A stretch of DNA of 64,000 nucleotides from Trebonia sp963795335. GTDB lineage: Bacteria; Actinomycetota; Actinomycetes; Streptosporangiales; Streptosporangiaceae. Shown here in pieces: positions 24,576 to 32,900 of this stretch. A model generated the notes under the pieces. That model saw nothing but the letters and a program-made list of their open reading frames with translations, was not told where the DNA came from and searched no databases. A program made the translations under genes and the position numbers. Position 1 is the stretch's first letter. Every line of letters begins with the position of its first letter. Location: contig CAWCHI010000009.1 in the NCBI GenBank assembly GCA_963795335.1, positions 119,542 through 183,541 on the forward strand. Direction: 5' to 3'.

Positions 24576-25586
24576 ATGCCGGGAGCGCCTGCTACGAAAT
24601 CGACACGCCATTCGGCCACCACGCACACCCGTTCCATCCGGTCGCTCGGTCTGGCCGCCACGACCCTGCTCGCTGCGGCGACGGCGGGCTGCGGGACTGT
24701 CGCGGCCTCGAGCTCGGCCGCCACCGACCCCGCCCCGGTCAGTGCTTCAGCCCCGCCGCCCGCGCCGATGGCCGTTTCCACCGCGACGATGCCGCCGGTG
24801 AAAAAGCCCGCGCCGAGGCCAAGCCATCTGGTGATGAATTCTGCCTCTTCTGCGGCGCCCGCGGCGCCCGCGCCGACCGGGCTCGACGCTGACAAAGGCA
24901 CACTGGAGCTGGACGCCACCGGGGCGCAGCTGGCCGGCTGGAACCAGACCTCCGACTACTGCCCGCAGACCTCGGGCATGGTCGGCAACGGCACCGTCGG
25001 CAGCGGCGACGAGGGCGAGGTCACGCTGACCACCAGCGGGCAGGCGGGCAGCTGCGTCGGCCTGATCAGCCCCGGCCTGTACTCCTCGGCCGTGATCGAG
25101 GCCGACATCGACTTCCCGGCGCTGCCGTCGGACGGCGGCGAGATCGCCAACTGGTGCGGCTTCTGGCTGACCAACGGGGCGCAGTGGCCGCAGGCGGGCG
25201 AGCTCGACGCGGTCGAGGTCGAGCCCGTCAACGCGGCCAACGCGGTGACCTGGCACAGCGGCACCACGTCGGCCGAATTCAGCGCGTCGACCAGCGGGTT
25301 CTCGCCGGTCCAGCTGCCGGTGACCGGGCCCAACCTGTCCCCCGGCTGGCACCAGGTGGACATCGTCTACACCAAGGGTTACTTCGCCGTGTACTACGAC
25401 GGTGAGCAGTTCACCAGCTACACCAGCAGCAACGTCACCGGCGACCCGCTGAACGTCTACGTCACGATGGCCGACACCCCGAACACGGCCGCGATGCTGA
25501 AGCTGATCGGCTCGCCGCCGATCAACTCCTCGACCAAGGCGGCCACCATGTCGGTCCGGTACGTGAAGGTCTGGTCGTTCCGCTAG
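24576..25586 (+). CDS. Secreted lipoprotein with a GH16-like (concanavalin-type) domain
   Basis: The 336-residue protein has a basic N-terminus, a hydrophobic stretch LGLAATTLLAAATAG and then a lipobox-like AGC, so it is probably exported and lipid-anchored. A Ser/Ala/Pro-rich linker spans residues 40-105. The C-terminal beta-rich domain has CGFWLTNGAQWPQAGELDAV, GWHQVDIVYTKGYFAVYYDG and a final SVRYVKVW, the layout of glycoside hydrolase family 16-like laminarinase/lectin folds. The typical catalytic ExDxxE appears as ELDAVEVE. The 359-bp gap before it (24217-24575) shows no clear element besides AT-rich promoter-like stretches near 24360. Start could also be the GTG at 24555. Confidence 0.7.
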   Translation: MPGAPATKSTRHSATTHTRSIRSLGLAATTLLAAATAGCGTVAASSSAATDPAPVSASAPPPAPMAVSTATMPPVKKPAPRPSHLVMNSASSAAPAAPAPTGLDADKGTLELDATGAQLAGWNQTSDYCPQTSGMVGNGTVGSGDEGEVTLTTSGQAGSCVGLISPGLYSSAVIEADIDFPALPSDGGEIANWCGFWLTNGAQWPQAGELDAVEVEPVNAANAVTWHSGTTSAEFSASTSGFSPVQLPVTGPNLSPGWHQVDIVYTKGYFAVYYDGEQFTSYTSSNVTGDPLNVYVTMADTPNTAAMLKLIGSPPINSSTKAATMSVRYVKVWSFR

Positions 25587-25642
25587 GGCCGCCCGCCTTC
25601 CCCAGCCCTTGACCGGGGCGCCCCTGGAATAGACGCTAATTC

Positions 25643-25657
25643 TAGTACCGTGTTCTG
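25643..25657. promoter_or_regulatory. Palindromic operator, copy 5 of 5 (TAGTA-N5-TTCTG)
   Basis: TAGTACCGTGTTCTG lies 55 bp before the ECH start at 25712, 18 kb from the other four copies. It implies that the ECH-MFS pair belongs to the same regulon as the genes at 1.5-8.6 kb. Confidence 0.55.
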
Positions 25658-25711
25658 TTTTGGGCGGCCCGCAGAACGACGGTAAGGCTGCGTCGGGCAG
25701 GAGCGAGCGAC

Positions 25712-26533
25712 ATGAGCGATTACCAGACCATCCGCACCGAGGTAGCGGCCCGCGTCGCGACGATCTGGCTGAACCGGCCCGAGCGGCGCAACGCGTTCTC
25801 CGGCGAGATGACCCGCGAGCTGCACGAGGCCTTCGCCCGGTTCGAGGGCGACGACGAGGTGCGGGCCATCGTGGTCACCGGTGCCGGGAAGTACTTCTCG
25901 GCCGGGGCGGACCTGGGCCAGCGCGGCGGCGCCACCTTCAGCCGGGCCGAGGGGACCGGCGCGGGCGAGCCCGGCGAGCCGGCGGTGCGGGCCGAGCCGG
26001 GCACGATGCGCACCCCGGTCATCGCGGCGATGAACGGCTCGGCCGTTGGCATGGGCATCACCCTGCCGGTGAGCTGGGACATCCGGTTCGCGGCGGCCGA
26101 CGCCAAGTACGGCTTCGTCTTCACCCGGCGTGGCATCGCCCCCGAGGCCGGGTCGACCTGGATGCTGCCCCGGCTGGTGGGCGTCTCCCGGGCGATGGAG
26201 CTGCTGCTGTCGGGCCGGATCTTCTCCGGGACCGAAGGGGCCGAGATGGGCCTGTTCACCCGGGCGCTGCCCGCCGGGCAGGTGCTGCCGGCCGCCCAGG
26301 AGTTCGCGCGCGACCTGGCCGCCAACACCTCGGCGGTGTCGATCGCGGCGACCAAGGCGCTGGTCTACAACGGCCTGGGCCAGGACCGGGCCGCGTCGCA
26401 CGACATCGAGCACCAGGTGTTCCGCTGGCTCGGCAACCAGCCCGACGCCCGCGAGGGCGTCTCCGCGTTCCTGGACAAGCGCGACCCGCAGTGGCCGCTG
26501 TCCAAGGTCAAGGACTACCCGCCGATGCTGTAG
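25712..26533 (+). CDS. Enoyl-CoA hydratase/isomerase
   Basis: The 273-residue crotonase has NRPERRNAFSGEMTRE, the oxyanion-hole segment GKYFSAGADLGQ, and AMNGSAVGMGITLPVSWDIRFAA followed by RRGIAPEAGSTWMLPRLVG, where the Glu of APEAG is at the usual catalytic position. It should hydrate or isomerise an enoyl-CoA. The ATG at 25712 follows GGAGCGAGCGAC. It is followed 17 bp later by an MFS gene; a shared operator lies in front. This fits a small catabolic operon. Confidence 0.85.
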   Translation: MSDYQTIRTEVAARVATIWLNRPERRNAFSGEMTRELHEAFARFEGDDEVRAIVVTGAGKYFSAGADLGQRGGATFSRAEGTGAGEPGEPAVRAEPGTMRTPVIAAMNGSAVGMGITLPVSWDIRFAAADAKYGFVFTRRGIAPEAGSTWMLPRLVGVSRAMELLLSGRIFSGTEGAEMGLFTRALPAGQVLPAAQEFARDLAANTSAVSIAATKALVYNGLGQDRAASHDIEHQVFRWLGNQPDAREGVSAFLDKRDPQWPLSKVKDYPPML

Positions 26534-26550
26534 GGGGAGATGACGGCACC

Positions 26551-28002
26551 ATGATTGACCCCAGGCAGCGCCGGATCGGGCTGCTGGTGGCCGGGTGCTT
26601 CTTCATGGAGATCATGGACGGGACGATCGTGTCCACCTCGGCCCCGCGGATCGGCCGCGCGCTCGGGGTGACCGCGACGGCGGTCGGCCTGGTCGCCACC
26701 GCGTACCTGGTCACCCTGGCCGTGCTGATCCCGGCCAGCGGCTGGCTGGTCAGCCGCCTCGGCACCCGCACGGTTTTCCTGACCGCGATCGTCATCTTCA
26801 CCGGCGCCTCAGCCGCCTGCTCGACCAGCGGCAGCCTGGGCGAACTGGTCGCCTTCCGGGTCCTGCAGGGCGTCGGCGGCGCGATGATGGTGCCGGTCGG
26901 CCGGCTCGCGGTACTCGGCACCACGGCCAAGCCGGACCTGCTGAAGATGATCTCCTACATCGTCTGGCCTGCCTTGATGGCGCCGGTGATCGCCCCGCTG
27001 GCCGGCGGCCTGATCACCACCTACGCCAGCTGGCGGTGGCTGTTCCTCATCAACCTGCCGCTCGGGGTCATCGCCTTCACCGTGGCGCTCCGGCTGATCC
27101 CGGCGGTGGGGCCGGCCGAGCGGCGGCCGCTCGACTGGACCGGGGTCGCCTTGACCTGCGCCGGCCTCGGCGGCGTGACCTACGCCGCCAGCCTGCTGGC
27201 GCAGAGCCCGACGCCGTGGGGGCTGATCGCGGCGGCCGGCCCGGCCTCGGTGGTCATCCTCGGCCTGGCCGGGGCGCACCTGCTCCGCGCCCGGTACCCG
27301 CTGGTCGACCTGCGCACCCTGGACATCCCCACGTTCCGGGTCGCGGTGGGCAGCGGCGCGCTGTCGACGATGACCATCAGCGCGGTCCCGTTCCTGCTGC
27401 CGCTGCTGTTCGAGAACGTCTTCGGCTGGTCGGCGGTGAAATCGGGCGCGGTGGTGCTGTTCGTGTTCGCCGGGAACATCGGCATCAAGCCGGCCACCAC
27501 TTACATCATGAACCGCTGGGGCTTCCGGTCGGTGCTGATCGTCGCCTGCCTGACGCTGAGCGCCTCGCTGGCGGCGGCCGCCTTCGTCACCCGGCAGACC
27601 CCGGTCGCCGTCATCATCGTCATCGCGGTCATCAGCGGGATCGCCCGCTCGCTCGGTGGCACCGCGTACAACACGCTGAGCTTCGCCGATGTCCCCGAAG
27701 CGCGGATGCCGCACGCCAACGCGCTGTCTGCCACGGGGCAGCAGCTGGCGGCCGGCTTCGGGGTGGCGGCGGCCACGGTGGCCATCCGGGCGGGCGGCCC
27801 GGTCGCCCGGGCACTCGGCGCCGGCAGCCTCCAGGCCGCCTATACCGTCGCGTTCCTGCTGATTGCGCTGCTGCCGCTGGCGGCGCTGACCGGAATCAGC
27901 CGCCTCACGCGCGACGCCGGCAGCGCCGCCCGCACGGTCAGCACCCGGCGCGAGTCCCCGGCGGCTCCCCCGGCCGGCGGGAGCTCACGCGCGCCGTCCT
28001 GA
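26551..28002 (+). CDS. MFS transporter, DHA2 (14-TM) type
   Basis: The 483-residue protein shows the drug:H+ antiporter-2 features: FMEIMDGTIVSTSAPRIGRA in TM1, a motif-A-like GWLVSRLGTRTVF, and PLAGGLITTYASWRWLFLIN with the DHA2 motif C-like and YxSWRWxF runs. About 13-14 hydrophobic segments are visible. It may export a toxic compound or import a substrate. The ATG at 26551 follows GGGGGAGATGACGG. It overlaps the convergent LLM gene by 18 bp at the 3' end. Co-transcribed with the ECH before it. Confidence 0.85.
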   Translation: MIDPRQRRIGLLVAGCFFMEIMDGTIVSTSAPRIGRALGVTATAVGLVATAYLVTLAVLIPASGWLVSRLGTRTVFLTAIVIFTGASAACSTSGSLGELVAFRVLQGVGGAMMVPVGRLAVLGTTAKPDLLKMISYIVWPALMAPVIAPLAGGLITTYASWRWLFLINLPLGVIAFTVALRLIPAVGPAERRPLDWTGVALTCAGLGGVTYAASLLAQSPTPWGLIAAAGPASVVILGLAGAHLLRARYPLVDLRTLDIPTFRVAVGSGALSTMTISAVPFLLPLLFENVFGWSAVKSGAVVLFVFAGNIGIKPATTYIMNRWGFRSVLIVACLTLSASLAAAAFVTRQTPVAVIIVIAVISGIARSLGGTAYNTLSFADVPEARMPHANALSATGQQLAAGFGVAAATVAIRAGGPVARALGAGSLQAAYTVAFLLIALLPLAALTGISRLTRDAGSAARTVSTRRESPAAPPAGGSSRAPS

Positions 28003-28878
28003 GGCGCGCTCACGGGCCACCGCCGCGCGCAGCGCGGGCGCCCCCTCCTGGCCCCACGCCTCGATCAGGCCGGGGTCGTCCGCCGCGAGGATGAACGCGC
28101 TGACCCCGTCCTCGACGGCGTACGGGAGCAGCCGCTCGGCCCACTGCGACGGCGGCTGAGTGAGCACGCCGCCGTCGCCGGGGCCGAGGTTGAGCAGGCG
28201 GCGGATCTGCCGCGGGTCGCGCCCGGCGGCGGCCGCCGCCTCGTCGATCACCTCATTGCCGCGCCGCAGGTCGCCCGGCTGGAGGTAGGACAGGCTCGGC
28301 AGCCAGCCGTCCGCCTTGCGCCCGATCAGCCGGAACATCCGCGGCCGCAGGGCGCCGAGCCAGATCGCGATGTCGTGGGCCGGACGCGGGCCGCGCTTGG
28401 CCCCGGTCACCCGGTACTGCTGGCCGTCGACGTGGACCCCGCCCCGTTCCTGCGGCGCCCAGACCGCGCGGATGATGTCGATCGCCTCCTCCAGCGCTGT
28501 CACCGCCTCCCCCGGCGTGCGCCGGGGGCCGCCCATGGCCGCGATCGCCTCCCAGAACGAACCGCTGCCGAGGCCCAGCTCGAACCGGCCGTTGCTCAGC
28601 AGGTCGAGGCTGGCGGCGGCGCGGGCGAGGACGGCCGGCGGCCGCAGCGGCAGGTTGAGGACGTTGCCCGCCAGCCGTACCCGCTCGGTGCGGGCGGCAA
28701 CGTAGGACAACAGCGTCCAGGTGTCGAGGAAGGCCGGCTGGTAGGGATGATCCTGGAAGGTGACCAGGTCCAGCTCGACCCGCTCGGTCAGCTGGACGAG
28801 CGCGATGACGTCCTCGGAGTTCTCGCTGCGCGGGGTGAGGAACGTCCCGAAGATGAGGTCGTGTCCGTAGTCAGGCAC
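27985..28878 (-). CDS. LLM-class (F420/FMN-dependent) oxidoreductase
   Basis: The 297-residue protein has the bacterial-luciferase fold: DLIFGTFLTPRSE at the start, the ARAAASLDLLSNGRFELGLGSG signature in pieces (ASLDLLSNGRFELGLGSGSF) and a C-terminal region with a DGVSAFILA strand. GLGSG is the phosphate-binding element of F420- or FMN-dependent family members. Reaction unknown. The start GTG at 28878 follows GGAAAGG at 9 bp. The gene is divergent from an MFS gene, with an inverted repeat in between (28970). Confidence 0.82.
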   Translation of the reverse strand: MPDYGHDLIFGTFLTPRSENSEDVIALVQLTERVELDLVTFQDHPYQPAFLDTWTLLSYVAARTERVRLAGNVLNLPLRPPAVLARAAASLDLLSNGRFELGLGSGSFWEAIAAMGGPRRTPGEAVTALEEAIDIIRAVWAPQERGGVHVDGQQYRVTGAKRGPRPAHDIAIWLGALRPRMFRLIGRKADGWLPSLSYLQPGDLRRGNEVIDEAAAAAGRDPRQIRRLLNLGPGDGGVLTQPPSQWAERLLPYAVEDGVSAFILAADDPGLIEAWGQEGAPALRAAVARERASGRRA

Positions 28879-28969
28879 CGGGCCGCCTTTCCGGTCGTGC
28901 GGCGGGCTTCCCCAGGCCCCGGTTGCCTTCCGCAACGGCAACCGTGCCGCTGGGACCAGTGTGGCCCAC

Positions 28970-28992
28970 GCGCAGCCGTGATTGGGCTGCGC
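28970..28992. promoter_or_regulatory. Inverted repeat between LLM gene and MFS gene
   Basis: GCGCAGCC (28970-28977) is inverted to GGCTGCGC (28985-28992) around a 7-nt loop, 25 bp before the MFS start. Could be an operator or an mRNA hairpin. Confidence 0.35.
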
Positions 28993-29016
28993 AGCAGCGG
29001 GGAGTGATGTCAGCGT

Positions 29017-31017
29017 ATGACTGACGATGACGGCGCCCGCGGACCGGACCGCGGCTGGGCCTACGCGGCCATCGGCTTCCTGTTCGCGGCGGTGATGCTG
29101 CCGACGACCGAGCCGACCCCGCTGTACGCATTCTGGGAGCGTGACTACCAGTTCGGGCCGGTCGTCACGACGCTGGTCTTCGCCACCTACGCGGTCGGGG
29201 TGATCACCGCGCTGCTGTTCGCCGGGCGCGACTCGGACGTCGACGGGCGCCGTCCGGTGCTGCTGGCCTGCGTCGTTTTGTCCGCCTTGTCGTCCGTGCT
29301 GTTCTTGCTGGCGGGTGGGCTCGGGGTGCTGCTCGCGGCCCGGCTGGTGTCCGGTTTCTCGGCCGGGCTGGCGACCGCGGCGGCGACTGCGACGCTGGTG
29401 GACCTGGCCGGGTCGTCGCCCCTGTGGAGCCGGGTGGTGCCAGGCGCGGTCACCATGCTCGGCCTCGGCCTCGGCCCGGTCCTCGGCGGCGTCCTGGCCC
29501 AAACGGGGTGGCGGCCCACCCGGCTGCCGTTCGCGGTGGCGCTGGCGGTGCTGGGGGTGGCCGCGGTGGCCGCGCTGGGGTTCGCCTACCGGGACCGGGC
29601 CGAGCGGACCGGGCCGGTGCTGATCGTCAGCCGGCCGGCGCTCGGCCTGCCCAGCAGCGGGCGGGGGACGTTCGTGGCCGCCGCCCTCGGCGGGTTCACC
29701 ACGTTCGCGCTGCTAGGGCTGTTCACTGCGCTCGTCCCCACGTTCCTGGGCACCGTCATCGGCCAGCACGCGCCGTGGGTGATCGGCGCGAGCGTGTCGC
29801 TGCTGTTCGGGGTGGCGGTGGCGACCCAGCTGGCGCTGCACCGGCTGGCGGCGCGGCGGGCGATCCAGCTCGGGCTGGCGGTGCTGGTCGCGGGCCTGGG
29901 GCTGCTGGCGGCGAGCCTCGCCGTCGCCTCCTACCCGCTGTTCCTGGCGGGCACGGTTGTCTCCGGGATCGCCGTCGGGGCGGCGTTCGCGGGCGGGCTG
30001 ACGACAGCGCTGAGCGTGGCCGCGGCCGGCGAGCGAGGCCGGGTGAGCTCGCTGTTCTACCTGATCGCGTACGTGGGACTGACGATCCCGGTCATCGGGG
30101 CCGGCATCGCGGTGGTCAAGCTGAGCGTGCTGTCGGCCTTCGTCATCGTGGGCGCGGTGCTGGCCGTCTTCGACCTGGCCGCGCTGGCCTACCTGAGCCT
30201 GCCGGCGGCCGTGACGGGCCGGCGGGTGCCGGCGGGGCGGTTACAGGTCGAAGAAGACGGTTTCACCATCACCCTGCAGCCGGATGTCGAAGCGCAGCCG
30301 CCCGTCGGCGGCCGGGACCGCGACCAGGGTGTGCCGACGCTCTTCTGGTACCGCCTGCAGGACCGGGTCGTCCTCGTTGGCGGCCTGCTCGTCCGGGAAG
30401 TACAGCCGGGTCACGGTCCGGTTCAGCATGCCCCGGGCGAAGACCGACACGTCCAGGTGCGGCGCCTCCACCCGCCCGTCGCCGGCTGGCAGCGGCCCGG
30501 GCTTGAGCGTGACGATCGTGAACGACCCGTCGTGGCCGGTCGGGCAGCGGCCGAACCCCCGGAAGCCCGTGTCCCCGCCGGGGATGGGACCGCGGGGGTC
30601 GGCCGGGTGCGCGAACCGCCCGGCCGGGTCCGCCTGCCACGTCTCGACCAGCCCGTCCGGGACCGGGTCGCCCGCCCCGTCGTACAACCGCCCGACGATC
30701 GTCACCGCGCCCTCGGTCCCCTCCGGCACCACGTAGGGGCCCTCGGGGAACGGCAGCCGCATCGAGAAATAGGGTCCCACCGTCTGGCTCGGGGTCACCA
30801 GCTCACTCATGGGGCTCCTCGAAGACACTCGCGGTCCTGCCGCGCAGCACGATGTCGAACCGGTAGGCCAGCGCCCACTCGGGCTGGGTGTCGTCCATCG
30901 AGAACTCCGCCACCATCGTGGCCCTGGCCCGCTCGTCGGGGACGGAGTTGTAGATCGGGTCGAACGCCAGCAGCGGGTCTCCCGGGAAGTACATCTGCGT
31001 CACCAGCCGCTGGGTGA
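29017..31017 (+). CDS. MFS transporter; frame runs on antisense into pcaGH without a stop
   Basis: Residues 1 to about 408 are a normal 12-TM MFS protein (YAFWERDYQFGPVVTTLVFA in TM1-2, FAGRDSDVDGRRPVLL as motif A, LFYLIAYVGLTIPVIGAGIA in TM10). Homology-like sequence ends near 30240 with AYLSLPAAVTGRRVPAG. The frame has no stop there: it continues 777 bp across the reverse strand of pcaG and the end of pcaH, and stops at 31017. The extra 258 residues are low-complexity Arg/Pro/Gly and look non-native. A lost stop codon or a small indel near 30240 is likely. Substrate may be an aromatic acid, given the neighbouring protocatechuate genes (inference). Confidence 0.7.
   Translation: MTDDDGARGPDRGWAYAAIGFLFAAVMLPTTEPTPLYAFWERDYQFGPVVTTLVFATYAVGVITALLFAGRDSDVDGRRPVLLACVVLSALSSVLFLLAGGLGVLLAARLVSGFSAGLATAAATATLVDLAGSSPLWSRVVPGAVTMLGLGLGPVLGGVLAQTGWRPTRLPFAVALAVLGVAAVAALGFAYRDRAERTGPVLIVSRPALGLPSSGRGTFVAAALGGFTTFALLGLFTALVPTFLGTVIGQHAPWVIGASVSLLFGVAVATQLALHRLAARRAIQLGLAVLVAGLGLLAASLAVASYPLFLAGTVVSGIAVGAAFAGGLTTALSVAAAGERGRVSSLFYLIAYVGLTIPVIGAGIAVVKLSVLSAFVIVGAVLAVFDLAALAYLSLPAAVTGRRVPAGRLQVEEDGFTITLQPDVEAQPPVGGRDRDQGVPTLFWYRLQDRVVLVGGLLVREVQPGHGPVQHAPGEDRHVQVRRLHPPVAGWQRPGLERDDRERPVVAGRAAAEPPEARVPAGDGTAGVGRVREPPGRVRLPRLDQPVRDRVARPVVQPPDDRHRALGPLRHHVGALGERQPHREIGSHRLARGHQLTHGAPRRHSRSCRAARCRTGRPAPTRAGCRPSRTPPPSWPWPARRGRSCRSGRTPAAGLPGSTSASPAAG
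30241..30810 (-). CDS. pcaG: Protocatechuate 3,4-dioxygenase, alpha subunit
   Basis: The 189-residue protein has the intradiol dioxygenase layout of PcaG: TPSQTVGPYFSM at the start, DGLVETWQADPAGRF, and VSVFARGMLNRTVTRLYFPDE. It is the non-iron alpha subunit of the enzyme that opens protocatechuate to 3-carboxymuconate. The ATG at 30810 overlaps the pcaH stop (ATGAGTGA), a strong sign of coupled translation. The order iclR-pcaH-pcaG on one strand supports an aromatic-acid operon. Confidence 0.92.
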   Translation of the reverse strand: MSELVTPSQTVGPYFSMRLPFPEGPYVVPEGTEGAVTIVGRLYDGAGDPVPDGLVETWQADPAGRFAHPADPRGPIPGGDTGFRGFGRCPTGHDGSFTIVTLKPGPLPAGDGRVEAPHLDVSVFARGMLNRTVTRLYFPDEQAANEDDPVLQAVPEERRHTLVAVPAADGRLRFDIRLQGDGETVFFDL

Positions 31018-31555
31018 ACGCCCGCCCGAACAAGCTGAAGTGAATGTGAGCCGGGCGCCACGCGTTGCGGTGGTTGCCCCAGGGGTAGGACCCGGGCTGA
31101 ATCGTGATGAACCGGTACCGGCCGCCCTGGTCGGTGATCGCCCGGCCGGTCCCGTCGAAGTTCGGGTCGAGCGGGGCCGGGTGGTGCTCGCGGGCGTGCC
31201 GGTAACGGCCCGCCGCGTTCGTCTGCCAGATCTCGATCAAGGTGTCCGGCACCGGCCGCCCACCCGAGTCGCGGACCTGGCCGAACACGATGATCCGCTG
31301 TCCCTGGGGCTCGCCACCGCGCTGCGTGGTCAGGTCGGCGTCCTGCAGCGAGATCAGCCCGTCGCCCAGCAGCGGCCCGGTCACCTCGGTCAGGCGCTGC
31401 GGCAGCAGCACCAGCGGCGCGCCCGGATGCCGCAACCCGGTCGAGCGGTACCCCTGGAAGTCCAGCGGCGGATGATTACCGGGGGCCGGCTTGGCGTACT
31501 CCGGCAACTCGAACTTGTCCACGTCGGGCACGATCACGCCCTGAGCACTGCGCAT
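30803..31555 (-). CDS. pcaH: Protocatechuate 3,4-dioxygenase, beta subunit
   Basis: The 250-residue protein carries the Fe(III) ligands of PcaH: Tyr in AGRYRHARE, Tyr in QPGSYPWGNH, and the two His in RPAHIHFSLFG. DTLIEIWQTNAAGRYRH is the typical segment. With PcaG it forms the (alpha-beta-Fe) oligomer that cleaves protocatechuate in the beta-ketoadipate pathway. No pcaB, pcaC, pcaD or pcaIJ is visible in the window, so the downstream steps must be elsewhere. An IclR-type site lies in the 75-bp gap before its start. Confidence 0.93.
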   Translation of the reverse strand: MRSAQGVIVPDVDKFELPEYAKPAPGNHPPLDFQGYRSTGLRHPGAPLVLLPQRLTEVTGPLLGDGLISLQDADLTTQRGGEPQGQRIIVFGQVRDSGGRPVPDTLIEIWQTNAAGRYRHAREHHPAPLDPNFDGTGRAITDQGGRYRFITIQPGSYPWGNHRNAWRPAHIHFSLFGRAFTQRLVTQMYFPGDPLLAFDPIYNSVPDERARATMVAEFSMDDTQPEWALAYRFDIVLRGRTASVFEEPHE

Positions 31556-31599
31556 GCGGCCCGTTATACGGGCGATGCCGGTGGTGTGCCACCCGGGGT

Positions 31600-31614
31600 T
31601 TCCGCTGAGCGGAA
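31600..31614. promoter_or_regulatory. Palindrome before pcaH, probable IclR operator
   Basis: TTCCGCTGAGCGGAA is a perfect inverted repeat with a 3-nt centre, in the gap between iclR and pcaH. It lies 45 bp before the pcaH ATG. IclR-type regulators of aromatic catabolism bind such short palindromes (known of the family); the link to this regulator is inference. Confidence 0.6.
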
Positions 31615-31630
31615 GTCAGTCAAGATCGCG

Positions 31631-32383
31631 CTATTCCAGGATCACACCGCGCGCGATGCCCTGCGCGGCGACTTGCATGGCGGGCACCAGGCGCTGCCGG
31701 GCGCGCAGGTCGGGCAGGACGAGGCCGACCGAGGCGATCACCCGGCCGCCCGCCGAGACCGGCACCGCGACCGAGCAGGCACCGAGGGTCATCTCCTCGG
31801 TGGTGGTGGCGTAGCCGTCCTGCCGGATCCGCCGCAGCTGGCTTTCCAGCCGGGAACGCTGGACGATCGTGTACGGCGTGAGCCGCTCCAGCGGCCCGGC
31901 CAGGACCTGTTCGCGGACCTCGGCCGGCGCGTGCGCCAGCAGCACCTTGCCGACGCCGGTGGGATACATCGGCAGCCGTGCCCCGGTCCGGCTGGTGACC
32001 GGGACAGACGCGTGGCCCGAGATCCGGTCCAGGTAGAGCACCCCGGTGCCGTCGCGGACGGCCAGGTGCACCGTCGCCAGGGTGGCCCCGTAGAGATCTT
32101 GCAGGAACGGGGCGGCGACATCCCGCAGCCCCGTCTGCACCTGCGACAGCAGGCCGAGGTCCCACAGTCGCCGCCCGATCACGTACCGGCCCGCGCTGGT
32201 GCGCCGCAGCGCCCCCCACTCGGTCAGCTCCCCCACCAGCCGGTGCGCGGTCGGCAGGGTCAGGCCGGCCCGCCCGGCGACCTCACTCAGCGTCAGCGAG
32301 CGGTGGTCGTTGTCGAAACTGCCGAGGATGGCCAGCACCCGTGAGGTGACGGTGACGCCCGGGCCGGCGGTCGTGCGGGGCAT
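31631..32383 (-). CDS. IclR family regulator of the pca genes
   Basis: The 250-residue protein has an N-terminal winged helix (LSEVAGRAGLTLPTAHRLVG, about residues 32-51) and a C-terminal IclR effector domain with SGHASVPVTSRTGARLPMYP, GKVLLAHAP and GACSVAVPVSAGGRVIASVG. It likely responds to protocatechuate or a later intermediate, as PcaU/PcaR do (known for the family). It is encoded upstream of pcaH on the same strand. The ATG at 32383 gives a normal length for the family. Confidence 0.85.
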   Translation of the reverse strand: MPRTTAGPGVTVTSRVLAILGSFDNDHRSLTLSEVAGRAGLTLPTAHRLVGELTEWGALRRTSAGRYVIGRRLWDLGLLSQVQTGLRDVAAPFLQDLYGATLATVHLAVRDGTGVLYLDRISGHASVPVTSRTGARLPMYPTGVGKVLLAHAPAEVREQVLAGPLERLTPYTIVQRSRLESQLRRIRQDGYATTTEEMTLGACSVAVPVSAGGRVIASVGLVLPDLRARQRLVPAMQVAAQGIARGVILE

Positions 32384-32463
32384 GCGCTCCTGATTCTGTT
32401 GACCGGAAGTCTCACCGGCAGGCTACGCCCTGGTCCGCCGCGGTGGGAACTTATACCGGGATA

Positions 32464-32613
32464 TCAGCCGCTGTGCCCATTCGCCAGGTGACCGAAGAAT
32501 GCGGTCACGTCATTTATCCAGCCATGGACGTCATTACCCGCTCCGGTCGGATTAGATACGATCCAGATCACGATCAGAATCCCGACTATCCAGGTGAAAA
32601 GCTTGCCGACCAA
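32464..32613 (-). CDS. Very short membrane protein (49 aa)
   Basis: On the minus strand a TTG at 32613, preceded by GAGGGGGAAG, opens a frame reading VGKLFTWIVGILIVIWIVSN and then PTGAGNDVHGWINDVTAFFG, with the stop at 32464. The first half is one hydrophobic helix; the second is an amphipathic tail with His/Trp. The surrounding gap is otherwise AT-rich and without genes, so this compact frame with a good ribosome-binding site is likely real. The composition resembles small unnamed actinobacterial membrane proteins with an (S)NPxxAGxxVHxWI pattern; no function known. Confidence 0.55.
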   Translation of the reverse strand: MVGKLFTWIVGILIVIWIVSNPTGAGNDVHGWINDVTAFFGHLANGHSG

Positions 32614-32900
32614 CGATCTTCCCCCTCAACCGCCGTGTGCCCTCCGGCCTCGCGCTAACATCGACGACGCGGCCGGCATTCGAGCTGGCCGTCGTCGTAC
32701 CGAGTATCGCATGGACGATGCTCAAAGCAATTAAAGACTTACCCTTGCCCGGCAAAGCGGACCTTAAAGTCCGGCGCTAATTATGCTGAGTGCGCGGCCA
32801 TGTAGCCAGCCGGCCGCTTTAACCGCCGGTCAAAAACCACATGTCGGGACCATTCGCCGTTTCCATGAGCGGCGCCCAGATGCTGTGCGACGCTCAGTCG

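Noticed and set aside
32443..32658. 71-codon plus-strand frame
   Set aside because: It is antisense to the better supported 49-residue membrane protein and has no ribosome-binding site.
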